A stretch of DNA of 40,609 nucleotides from Chitinophagales bacterium (GTDB lineage Bacteria; Bacteroidota; Bacteroidia; Chitinophagales; Chitinophagaceae): positions 1 to 40,609 of the forward strand of contig JAATFV010000054.1 of assembly GCA_015655015.1 (NCBI GenBank). Direction: 5' to 3'. Shown here piece by piece: positions 8,188 through 15,231 of the stretch. Both the position numbers and the translations under genes were made by a program. The first letter of the stretch is position 1, and every line of letters starts with the position of its first letter. The notes beneath the pieces were generated by a model. It made no database searches, was not told the origin of the DNA, and saw only the letters and a list, made by a program, of their open reading frames with translations.

Positions 8188-8697
8188 CTACAATTCCCCC
8201 TTTTCCGCCTTCTCCATAATAAATTCCACTACCCGGTAAGTAGCCGGGCAATATTCAATATTCTGCTTGTACATATGCATATACTCAACCATCTTCCTTT
8301 TGTTGTGATGGGGGAATCCGGCGCAATCCCGGGGACGGACCGCATAGATATCACACATATTGGTCTTCAGGTCCAGGAACTGACAGGGTTGCTTCACATT
8401 CATCCAATCGCCAGTCCTGTCCTTATACAGCCATTTTTCGCGGAATGCCTTATCCGTCATTCCCAGATGAGCGGAGATGCGCTTCACATCTTTCTTCGTA
8501 TAGGTAGGGGACATGGTCTTGCAGCAATTAGCGCAATCCAGGCAATCCGTCTTTGCCCAGGCAGCCTTGTCCGCCACTGTAACAAGATTGTCCAGTCCTC
8601 GTGGCTGCTTCTTCTCCAGCCGGGTGAGAAATCCTTTAACCCGCCTTTTATTATGATGGACTATTTGCCTGAATGATCGCAAGTTGACTGTTGCCAT
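8188..8697 (-). CDS. YkgJ family cysteine-cluster protein
   Basis: A 169-residue soluble protein with the YkgJ/UPF0153 metal-binding signature: CLDCANCCKTMSPTYTKKD near residues 56-74, then CQFLDLKTNMCDIYAVRPRDC and a final CPA. The spacing of the eight cysteines suits a zinc or iron-sulphur site. Family members are annotated only as putative Fe-S or Zn oxidoreductase-like proteins. The N-terminal ~50 residues are basic and helical. It shares the ~185 bp upstream region with the divergent xerD-like gene. Confidence 0.85.
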   Translation of the reverse strand: MATVNLRSFRQIVHHNKRRVKGFLTRLEKKQPRGLDNLVTVADKAAWAKTDCLDCANCCKTMSPTYTKKDVKRISAHLGMTDKAFREKWLYKDRTGDWMNVKQPCQFLDLKTNMCDIYAVRPRDCAGFPHHNKRKMVEYMHMYKQNIEYCPATYRVVEFIMEKAEKGEL

Positions 8698-8767
8698 GCG
8701 GAAAACTTATTAAATATATAAAAAGCAAATATGCCGCAAAGGCAGGGAGTTACAAAGAAAATTTTCA

Positions 8768-8784
8768 GGTTTAGCACCTAAACC
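8768..8784. repeat. Perfect 7+3+7 inverted repeat upstream of the recombinase gene
   Basis: GGTTTAG-CAC-CTAAACC is a perfect 7 bp dyad with a 3 bp centre. It is 71 bp from the YkgJ-like start and 99 bp from the xerD-like start, in the divergent promoter region. There is no U-tract, so an operator or recombinase-type site is more likely than a terminator. A chance dyad is possible. Confidence 0.45.
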
Positions 8785-8882
8785 GGCCATCACCCGGTCG
8801 TGAACAAGGTACTTTGGTCGAAGTTCACCGACATGTATGCGTATTCCAGCAAGAATTACATTTCAACTAATTCTTTGCCGGA

Positions 8883-9812
8883 ATGTATTTAAAGACTAAA
8901 TTTCCCCGCATGTGGGAACCCTATAAAAAAGGATACAAAGGCTGGCTCCGGCTGGAGAAATCCCTTTCGGATAATTCCGTGGAAGCCTATCTGCGGGACC
9001 TAGATAAGCTGACCCGGTTCCTGGAGGTCACGCAATCCCTGAAAGCCCCTGATGCCGTTGAATTAAAGGACCTGCAACGATTTCTTCAATGGATCGGCGA
9101 GCTGGGCCTCAATGCGGCCACACAGGCCCGGATCATATCGGGCATCCGTTCCTTTTATAAATATTGCTACATAGAAGAGATCGTCAAAAAAGATCCTACG
9201 GCCCTGCTGGAAGCCCCCAGGCTGAAAAGGGCCCTTCCGGATGTGCTGAGCTTTGACGAGATCGAAGCCATTATTGGCCAGATCGATCTGAGTAAGCCGG
9301 AAGGGGGGCGCAATAAAGCTATCCTGGAGACTATGTACAGCTGCGGACTTCGGGTCAGCGAAGTCGTGAACCTTCGGATCTCCTGCCTTTACCTGGACAC
9401 GGGTTTTATCCGGGTGATCGGGAAGGGAGACAAAGAAAGACTGGTGCCGATCGGCGATGCTGCGATCAAATACATCCAGCTCTATCAGCGGGAGATCCGC
9501 GTACATTCGGCTATTCAGCCGGGCAATGAAGATATCCTTTTCCTCAACCGGCGGGGGCGCAAGCTCAGCAGGGTAATGATCTTTTTAATGCTGAAGGACC
9601 TGGTGGCCAGGGCCGGTATCCCCAAAAATGTTTACCCCCATACCTTTCGTCATTCTTTTGCCACCCATCTCGTGGAAGGAGGGGCCGATCTGCGGGCCGT
9701 ACAGGAAATGCTGGGGCATGAGAGCATCACTACTACCGAGATCTATACGCATCTGGACCGGGAATACTTACGGGAGACCCTGCACCGGTACCATCCGGGG
9801 TTTAAGAATTAA
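8883..9812 (+). CDS. xerD: Tyrosine recombinase, XerD-like
   Basis: A tyrosine recombinase; XerC/XerD resolve chromosome dimers at dif. The N-terminal SAM-like core-binding domain spans roughly residues 15-100 (LEKSLSDNSVEAYLRDL). The catalytic domain has R157 (CGLRVSEV), the GKGDKERLVP hairpin with the catalytic Lys, H253 and R256 (PHTFRHSFATHL), H279 (GHESITTTEIYTH) and nucleophile Y288. All are intact at the normal ~300 residue length. The later ATG at 8910 (MWEPYKKGYKG) is an equally good start. The gene is solitary, with no integrase-flanking att-like repeats or cargo, so a housekeeping Xer protein is more likely than a phage integrase. Its stop is 3 bp from the convergent T9SS gene. Confidence 0.9.
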   Translation: MYLKTKFPRMWEPYKKGYKGWLRLEKSLSDNSVEAYLRDLDKLTRFLEVTQSLKAPDAVELKDLQRFLQWIGELGLNAATQARIISGIRSFYKYCYIEEIVKKDPTALLEAPRLKRALPDVLSFDEIEAIIGQIDLSKPEGGRNKAILETMYSCGLRVSEVVNLRISCLYLDTGFIRVIGKGDKERLVPIGDAAIKYIQLYQREIRVHSAIQPGNEDILFLNRRGRKLSRVMIFLMLKDLVARAGIPKNVYPHTFRHSFATHLVEGGADLRAVQEMLGHESITTTEIYTHLDREYLRETLHRYHPGFKN

Positions 9813-9815
9813 CCC

Positions 9816-10637
9816 TTACAATACCATTAGCTTCCGCGTAACTATTTTTCCTGTTCCGTGATGGGACAGCTTTACGAAATAGGCTCCTGCAGACAGCGAC
9901 GCGGGGATATTCAATAATTCCGTCTGCGACTTATCGCTCCATTCTACCAATCTTTCCTGTAGTAAGGCACCATTTGCACTAAACAATTCCAGCTTGTATT
10001 CCCCCGAAAGGTCCGGGGGAAAGGACAGCTTCACTGTCGTGCCGCGGGCGGCAGGGTTGGGATAAAGGGTCAGCTCCTTTTTGGGAAAACCAATAAAGGC
10101 AAGGGTGTCTTTTACCAGGTCCTTTAGAATGGAAGATGATTTTTCGATCGCAACGGCAGCAACGGCGCCTCCTGTAATATACCGGCAACGGGTGACGCCA
10201 TATCCCCGGACCACCACCGGCGGCAGAACGGCATACTGTGGCGTGTCGGCCTGCATGGGGATCTTCGTAATGGCCAGCGGCTCCCCCAACAGTCTTTTAT
10301 CGTGCTGGCTTACCGGGGGGGCTGCGGCTTTCGCCTGAGCCGATACCTCAGAAGACACCAGTAATCCGGCCAGGAGGAAATTCAAAAGGTTAGCTATCCT
10401 TCTTTTTCTTTCGGGCGCCGGAAGCAGGTTCCTGTCCAGCTGGCCGGCAGAAAAACGGCCACAGACCTTGCCGTCGGCATTTGTCAGCCAGGATAATATT
10501 TCCCGGTCGCTCATAAGACTGAAATCCACCACGGTCTTCAGGCAGGAGGTGCAGTGGCGCCCACCGGCCGAGGGTAACATATCCTCCCAATTTTCTCCGC
10601 AGGGATGGGGAACGCGAATTTGTAATTTTTTTGACAT
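9816..10637 (-). CDS. Cys-domain protein with T9SS C-terminal sorting domain
   Basis: A 273-residue protein in four parts. Residues 1-75 form a small domain with C13, C29, C32 and C59 plus nearby His, likely metal-binding or redox, ending in VCGRF. Residues 76-101 look like a signal peptide or TM helix (ERKRRIANLLNFLLAGLLVSS followed by EVSAQA). The middle contains VVVRGYG at 141-147, followed at 155 by TGGAV, a copy of the SusC plug signature although no barrel follows. The last ~80 residues are a type A T9SS sorting domain (LTLYPNPA...KLELFSANG...AGAYFVKL). The hydrophobic segment is thus internal and preceded by a cytoplasm-like domain, odd for a secreted protein. It is divergent from the ECF sigma gene with ~90 bp between. 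Function unknown. Confidence 0.7.
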   Translation of the reverse strand: MSKKLQIRVPHPCGENWEDMLPSAGGRHCTSCLKTVVDFSLMSDREILSWLTNADGKVCGRFSAGQLDRNLLPAPERKRRIANLLNFLLAGLLVSSEVSAQAKAAAPPVSQHDKRLLGEPLAITKIPMQADTPQYAVLPPVVVRGYGVTRCRYITGGAVAAVAIEKSSSILKDLVKDTLAFIGFPKKELTLYPNPAARGTTVKLSFPPDLSGEYKLELFSANGALLQERLVEWSDKSQTELLNIPASLSAGAYFVKLSHHGTGKIVTRKLMVL

Positions 10638-10725
10638 GATAGCCTGTTTTATTACGGGATGCAGGGGCAGGAGAAATTACACAGGAACGAAGAAATTTTT
10701 AATTACTTTAGAGCAGGAGATCCCA

Positions 10726-11358
10726 TTGCCTTTTTTAAAGAACATACCGCCCCATTCCGTTAGCGACGCCGATCTGGTCGCAGCCTACCGGCGATCAGCC
10801 GATCTTACCATACTGGCAGTCCTGTACCAACGTTATATGGACCTCCTCTATGGGGTATGCCTGAAATATCTGAAGGAGCCGGAAGCCGCCAAAGATGCGG
10901 TAATGTCCATTTTTGAGGAACTGGCACAAAAGCTGCAGAAACACGAAGTGGATAATTTTAAAGGGTGGTGTTATACCCTGGCTAAGAATCACTGCCTGAT
11001 GCAGTTGCGGTCATCCAAACGGATAAGGACCCGGGAGTTAAAAGAGGATTCTGTGCAATCGGCGGAAGAATTGCATCTGAATGGTATCATGGAGAAGGAG
11101 GAACACCTTGAAAAGCTGTCAAAATGCCTGGGCGCCCTTACTCCTGAACAAAAGACAAGCGTTGAACTATTCTACTTACAGAATAAATCTTATAAAGAGA
11201 TCGAAATGGTCACCGGGCTGGAATGGAATAAAGTCAGGAGCCATATACAAAACGGAAGGAGAAATCTGAAGATCTGCATGGATAAACAGGAAGGGAAAGA
11301 TGTGGAGATCACACTGAAGGACATAGAGCCCCCTGTAATAAGCACTATTATTAAATGA
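10726..11358 (+). CDS. ECF-type RNA polymerase sigma factor
   Basis: A sigma-70 family factor of the small extracytoplasmic-function group, 210 residues from the proposed start. Region 2 is DADLVAAYRRSADLTILAVLYQRYMDLLYGVCLKYL with the following KDAVMSIFEEL. Region 4 is LGALTPEQKTSVELFYLQNKSYKEIEMVTGLEWNKVRSHIQNGRRNLK. The frame is open further upstream (ATG at 10624), but that part overlaps the divergent gene and is unlike the family. The TTG at 10726 is preceded by AGGAGA and gives the normal N-terminus (PFLKNIPPHSVSDADLV). Its 3' end overlaps the next start as ATGA, implying translational coupling with its presumed anti-sigma factor. Confidence 0.88.
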   Translation: MPFLKNIPPHSVSDADLVAAYRRSADLTILAVLYQRYMDLLYGVCLKYLKEPEAAKDAVMSIFEELAQKLQKHEVDNFKGWCYTLAKNHCLMQLRSSKRIRTRELKEDSVQSAEELHLNGIMEKEEHLEKLSKCLGALTPEQKTSVELFYLQNKSYKEIEMVTGLEWNKVRSHIQNGRRNLKICMDKQEGKDVEITLKDIEPPVISTIIK

Positions 11359-13004
11359 GCAGCAACGATAAAAATAACAATCTTTACTCCGCCTCGGATA
11401 TTCAAAAATACCTGAGAGGGGAATTGTCTGCTCCTGAAATGCACCAATTGGAAAGGGCCGCCCTGGAGGACCCTTTTCTGGCCGATGCACTGGAAGGAAT
11501 GGAAATTTATCCGGGGCTCCCGTCAGCACGCAATTTCCAGGAGGATCTGGACGAGCTGCAGCAAAGAATGAATAAACGGGTAACCCCCAAAGACAGGGCA
11601 GGTCTCCTCCATTTTTTCCGTCCTGCATGGAGGATCGCTGCTGTGATCATCCTGTTGCTGGGATTGGGTGTCACCGTTTATTTTACCTTTTTGAACCAGG
11701 CGGGGAAAGATAAATTGGCGTCCGATTCCGGCGTTGCGGTCGGGACTGTCGCCAGGCCCATTCCTGCAGCCGGGACCATATCTGCTACGGACAGCCTGGT
11801 TTCCCCATCCGCCCCGCCAGCCAATAAGCCGCAACAGGAAATAGCTAAAAGAGAAGAAATAGCCTCCGGGAATGCCAGCCATCTCCGGGAAGTGGAAGAG
11901 ACAGGAAAGACGACAGGCGCATCTGAAGAGGCAACGGCAAAAAGGGTCAACGATAGCCGGGACAGGACGCACTTTTCTGCGCCTGCCAATGCCATCTCCC
12001 CGGCGCCTGCCAATGCGCCCCCTCCTGCATCTGTCAATGCGCCCCCTCCTGCACCTGCCCATGCACTGCAGGCTGTCCGGCTCAGGCGCCTGCACGACAA
12101 AGAGGTCGCAGAAATGGTTCAAACAAATCCGCCCTTCCGGAAACAAGCGAGCGCCTCCTCTATCCCGGATTCCTTCAAGTTACAGAGCGATTCGGCGGCC
12201 TTTTCGAACGGGTTAGTCGTCCAGGAGAAGCAGCCCTCGCATGCCGCGTTGGACAAGATGAGCTTAAACAGGATGCTCTTAAATAAGCAAGCCGGCTTGA
12301 AAACAAGCGCTTTGCAGCAATCCGATCAGGTCGTCTTTACCGGGAGGGTGACCGATCTGAATAACAACGCACTTTCCGGCGCCTCGCTCCACCTGAATGG
12401 CAACTACCTGACCAGGCAGAATGGCAATTACCTGGCTAGACAGAATGGCAATTACGCTACCAGCCAGAATGGTAATTACCTGGCCAGCACGGTAACAGAT
12501 AAGTATGGAAATTTCAGCCTGACATTGCCCAAAAAGGACTCCATCTTTAAGCTTACGGTAACCTATGTAGGATATGAGCAGGCTTCTGTGGGCCTGAACG
12601 TTGAGAACAGGACAGGAAATATCATCCAGCTTCAACCCCAGGCCGCCTCACTGAATGAAGTAGTAGTGTCGGGTTATGGCGCCAAAAGAAAAGAGATCTT
12701 ACAAGACAATAGCGAACCTAAAAAAGAATTCTTTACCAGCAGAGCCATTCCTGCTGAAGGCTGGCCAGCCTATAATAGCTACCTGGAAACCAATAAAAAA
12801 ACAAAAAACCCGGATTCTACGCTGAAAGGAAATGAGACCATCTCCTTTATAGTCAGTAAGGAAGGACTTCTATCTTCTTTTAAAGTTGAGCAATCTCTCT
12901 CCCCGGCTCATGATTCCGCGGCTATCCATCTGATACGACAAGGGCCTTCCTGGAAATTGCTCAAAGGCAAAAAGGCCCGGGCCTATGTGACCATTCCTTT
13001 CTAA
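11355..13004 (+). CDS. Chimeric anti-sigma-like protein with carboxypeptidase-like and TonB-C-like domains
   Basis: A 549-residue membrane protein translationally coupled to the sigma gene. Residues ~11-47 (YSASDIQKYLRGELSAPEM, then ERAALEDPFLADALEG) are the typical cytoplasmic start of Bacteroidota anti-sigma-like proteins. A single TM helix follows at ~93-113. Residues 212-235 are a Pro/Ala repeat of three 8-residue units. Residues ~326-435 form a CarboxypepD_reg-like beta-sandwich (FTGRVTDLNNNALSGASL, YGNFSLTLP, VTYVGYEQ) interrupted by an NGNYLxxQ repeat at 348-378. LNEVVVSGYGAKRKE (436-442 core) is the plug signature of SusC-type receptors. Residues ~470-549 resemble a TonB C-terminal domain (ISFIVSKEGLLSSFKVEQSL, then WKLLKGKKARAYVTIPF). 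Inferred role: holding or releasing the sigma factor in response to an envelope signal. The combination is unusual. Confidence 0.8.
   Translation: MSSNDKNNNLYSASDIQKYLRGELSAPEMHQLERAALEDPFLADALEGMEIYPGLPSARNFQEDLDELQQRMNKRVTPKDRAGLLHFFRPAWRIAAVIILLLGLGVTVYFTFLNQAGKDKLASDSGVAVGTVARPIPAAGTISATDSLVSPSAPPANKPQQEIAKREEIASGNASHLREVEETGKTTGASEEATAKRVNDSRDRTHFSAPANAISPAPANAPPPASVNAPPPAPAHALQAVRLRRLHDKEVAEMVQTNPPFRKQASASSIPDSFKLQSDSAAFSNGLVVQEKQPSHAALDKMSLNRMLLNKQAGLKTSALQQSDQVVFTGRVTDLNNNALSGASLHLNGNYLTRQNGNYLARQNGNYATSQNGNYLASTVTDKYGNFSLTLPKKDSIFKLTVTYVGYEQASVGLNVENRTGNIIQLQPQAASLNEVVVSGYGAKRKEILQDNSEPKKEFFTSRAIPAEGWPAYNSYLETNKKTKNPDSTLKGNETISFIVSKEGLLSSFKVEQSLSPAHDSAAIHLIRQGPSWKLLKGKKARAYVTIPF
11988..12059 (+). 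repeat. Three 24 bp in-frame repeats (Pro/Ala linker)
   Basis: Units 11988-12011, 12012-12035 and 12036-12059 encode NAISPAPA, NAPPPASV and NAPPPAPA. The last two units are nearly identical at DNA level. They form a periplasmic linker just after the TM helix of the anti-sigma-like protein. Confidence 0.85.
12396..12488 (+). repeat. 24 bp in-frame repeats encoding NGNYLxxQ (3.9 units)
   Basis: Units at 12396, 12420, 12444 and 12468 (the last 21 bp) begin aatggcaa(c/t)tac and encode NGNYLTRQ, NGNYLARQ, NGNYATSQ and NGNYLAS. They lie inside the carboxypeptidase-like domain between its SLHL strand and the YGNFSL strand, where family members have a short loop. Confidence 0.9.
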
Positions 13005-13015
13005 ACCGATCTGTA

Positions 13016-13630
13016 ATGGACCATTCAGCTATCCTGAAAAATATTGCCAAACATATCACCCTCGATGAAAAGGAGATAGCCCGTTTTACTTCCCTCCTTT
13101 CCTACCGGGAAGTAAAGAAAAAAGAGAGCCTCCTGCGGGAAGGGGAGCGCTGCAGGAATATCAACTATGTACAGAGCGGTGTCTTAAGGGCTTACTATAT
13201 CGATAAGGAGGGGAATGAAAGTATTATCATGTTTGCGATCAATGACTGGTGGGTTACGGATATTTACAGCTTTACAACCGGCCATCCGGCGGTCATGCAT
13301 ATTGATGCGCTGGAAACCAGCACGGTCTTTCAGCTGCCCAAAAATGATCTGGAAACTTTGTTCGTGGAAATCCCCGCGTTTGAACGTTTTTTCCGGATCA
13401 TCATGCAAAATTCTTATATCCGGGAACAGCTGAGGTCCATACAGAACCTTTCTCTTTCCGCCGAGGAACGCTATCTGAACTTTACCCAAAAATATCCCGA
13501 CTTTATGCAGCGGATCTCGCAGAAGCAAATAGCTTCTTACTTAGGCATTACGCCCGAATTCCTGAGTGTTATCCGCAGCAAGCTCCGCAAGGGCGCAGAC
13601 CGGGACGAACGTGCTAATGATCTGTCCTGA
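13016..13630 (+). CDS. Crp/Fnr family transcriptional regulator
   Basis: A 204-residue regulator. The cyclic-nucleotide-binding-like jelly roll covers ~20-125 (KKKESLLREGERCRNINYVQSGVLRAYY, SIIMFAINDWWVTDIYSF). The C-terminal winged helix contains ISQKQIASYLGITPEFLSVIRSKL. It lacks the cysteines of an Fnr Fe-S cluster, and the effector is unknown; many Bacteroidota paralogues are of this short, orphan type. It starts 11 bp after the anti-sigma-like gene, so it is probably in the same operon (sigma, anti-sigma, Crp-like). That would make it a co-expressed second regulator. Confidence 0.88.
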   Translation: MDHSAILKNIAKHITLDEKEIARFTSLLSYREVKKKESLLREGERCRNINYVQSGVLRAYYIDKEGNESIIMFAINDWWVTDIYSFTTGHPAVMHIDALETSTVFQLPKNDLETLFVEIPAFERFFRIIMQNSYIREQLRSIQNLSLSAEERYLNFTQKYPDFMQRISQKQIASYLGITPEFLSVIRSKLRKGADRDERANDLS

Positions 13631-13698
13631 AGTATTTCACCGCCTAACGTAGGGGTAAGTACTTAAAAACAATAAGCATGTCCGGTTATTGCCATTAA

Positions 13699-13887
13699 AG
13701 CGCCTACCTCTGCAATAACAATGATGGAAAGCCGTTGAAGGTCCGCTACAAGTCGATTATCCCTCATCAATCTTTTCAGGAGCAGTATTTTATTATTACT
13801 GCTGATCCCATGCAGCCCTGGGGATCTATTATCCAAACCAACCAGGCGCTTTCAGTAAAATTTCCGATTGGAAAATACGGCCGGTAA
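13699..13887 (+). other. Open 62-codon stretch without start codon, possible gene remnant
   Basis: The 312 bp between the Crp-like gene and the ice-binding-like gene hold one uninterrupted frame from the TAA at 13696 to the TAA at 13885. Its composition is protein-like (VRYKSIIPHQSFQEQYFII, then PWGSIIQTNQAL) but it has no usable ATG, GTG or TTG near its beginning. It may be a decayed fragment or chance. I recognise no family and see no other feature in this gap. Confidence 0.25.
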
Positions 13888-13942
13888 CGATGACCGGTGC
13901 AAGCTTTTATTTAAATTTTTTCACCAATAATAATTCGAATCT

Positions 13943-15001
13943 ATGAGTGTTTTAAAAATTATTCCGGCCTTATTGATCTTATCGATACTAAGTTGTAAAA
14001 AAGATGACAGCCCGGGGGGAGGAGCGCCAACTGTTACATCAACAGATCCGGCCAACAGTATAACCGGGGTCGCCCGGAACAAGGAAATCTCCTTTACTTT
14101 CAGCGAGGCAATGGATCCTTCGACGATCAATGCTACTACCTTTACCTTGAAGCAGGGTTCAACGAACGTGGCAGGTACCGTAACCTATTCGGGCACTACG
14201 GCAACCTTTACCCCAACGGCAGTCCTTTCGTCCGCTACATCCTATACTGCCACCGTCACTACCGGGGCAAAAAATGCAGCAGGAGTAAGTCTTTCCAGTA
14301 ATTCAGTCTGGACTTTCACGACCGGAGGCAGCGCCTCTGCCTTATCCGTGATCGATCTGGGTACAGCAGGAAATTATGTTATCGTTGCTAAAACAGCCAT
14401 CAATAACAGTGCTACATCAGCCGTTACGGGCGATCTGGGCCTGAGCCCGGCGGCTACTTCCTATATCACCGGATTTTCCGTGACCAATGCGACCGGGTAT
14501 GCGACTTCAGCCCAGGTAACCGGTAAGATATACGCAGCGGATATGGCGGCGCCGACGCCCATTAACATGACTACGGCAGTAAATAATATGATCACGGCCT
14601 ATAATGATGCGGCAGGGCGTCCCTCGCCTGATTTTTCGGAACTCGGCACAGGAAATATCGGGGGGAAAACATTAAGCCCGGGGCTCTATAAATGGACGAC
14701 TACGGTTACTATGCCAACAGATGTGACTATTGCAGGCGGCCCGAACGATGTCTGGATCTTTCAGATCTCCAAGGACCTGTCCATGAGCTCAGCCGTAAAG
14801 ATCACGCTGAGCGGAGGTGCGCAGGCTAAAAATATTTTCTGGCAGATAGCAGGCCAGGCCACCTTAGGCACCACCTCTCATTTCGAAGGAATTATTTTGT
14901 CGATGACTGGTATTACCTTTCAAACAGGAGCTTCCATCCATGGCCGGGCCCTTGCGCAGACCGCCGTCATCCTGGATGCCAATGTCGTCTCCAAGCCATA
15001 A
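13943..15001 (+). CDS. Ice-binding-like (DUF3494) surface lipoprotein with Ig-like domain
   Basis: A 352-residue lipoprotein. The signal ends ILSILSC with the lipidated C18, followed by KKDD, which resembles the charged export signal for surface lipoproteins of Bacteroidota. Residues ~28-128 form a Big_5-type bacterial Ig-like domain (PANSITGVARNKEISFTFSE, AMDPSTINATTF, SLSSNSVWTFTT). Residues ~135-350 are a DUF3494 ice-binding-like beta-solenoid (LGTAGNYVIVAKTAINNSAT, AVTGDLGLSP, GGPNDVWIFQISKDL, AKNIFWQIAGQATLGTTSHF, GRALAQTAVIL). Ice binding is known for several DUF3494 proteins but not all, so activity here is inferred. The family is known for frequent horizontal transfer. It is a single gene ending in a perfect terminator. 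Confidence 0.9.
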   Translation: MSVLKIIPALLILSILSCKKDDSPGGGAPTVTSTDPANSITGVARNKEISFTFSEAMDPSTINATTFTLKQGSTNVAGTVTYSGTTATFTPTAVLSSATSYTATVTTGAKNAAGVSLSSNSVWTFTTGGSASALSVIDLGTAGNYVIVAKTAINNSATSAVTGDLGLSPAATSYITGFSVTNATGYATSAQVTGKIYAADMAAPTPINMTTAVNNMITAYNDAAGRPSPDFSELGTGNIGGKTLSPGLYKWTTTVTMPTDVTIAGGPNDVWIFQISKDLSMSSAVKITLSGGAQAKNIFWQIAGQATLGTTSHFEGIILSMTGITFQTGASIHGRALAQTAVILDANVVSKP

Positions 15002-15026
15002 GATATCAAGAACCCCCTATTGTAGC

Positions 15027-15058
15027 GAGGCTGTATCATTTTGATACAGCCTCTTTTT
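15027..15058 (+). terminator. Rho-independent terminator after the ice-binding-like gene
   Basis: A perfect 12 bp stem, GAGGCTGTATCA-TTT-TGATACAGCCTC, followed by TTTTTA. It starts 26 bp after the stop at 15001. Confidence 0.9.
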
Positions 15059-15116
15059 ATTCGGATCCCCTGTGATAGAGACAATTTCCGTTTTGCAATA
15101 ACCAGGGTCTTCATTT

Positions 15117-15124
15117 TACTTTTG
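15117..15124 (+). promoter_or_regulatory. Putative -7 element (TACTTTTG), distal
   Basis: An exact TAnnTTTG match 108 bp before the DUF4406 start. The surrounding TACTTTTGAGCC recurs almost unchanged at 15198. No convincing -33 element. Confidence 0.3.
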
Positions 15125-15197
15125 AGCCCTCTCCTTTTTTATACCGGTACTTCCTGCTTTCTTAATGTATCTTAAGAGCGTTCTGTTTCCGGATCTC

Positions 15198-15205
15198 TAC
15201 TTTTG
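15198..15205 (+). promoter_or_regulatory. Putative -7 element (TACTTTTG) of the DUF4406 gene
   Basis: An exact TAnnTTTG match 27 bp before the ATG at 15232, giving a short leader. It is the second copy of the TACTTTTGAG box, 81 bp downstream of the first. Confidence 0.45.
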
Positions 15206-15231
15206 AGGCTCATTAATCAAAACAGGTAATT

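Noticed and set aside
8883..9812. Recombinase as a mobile-element integrase
   Set aside because: No att-like direct repeats, tRNA, excisionase or cargo genes next to it; sequence and length fit chromosomal XerD.
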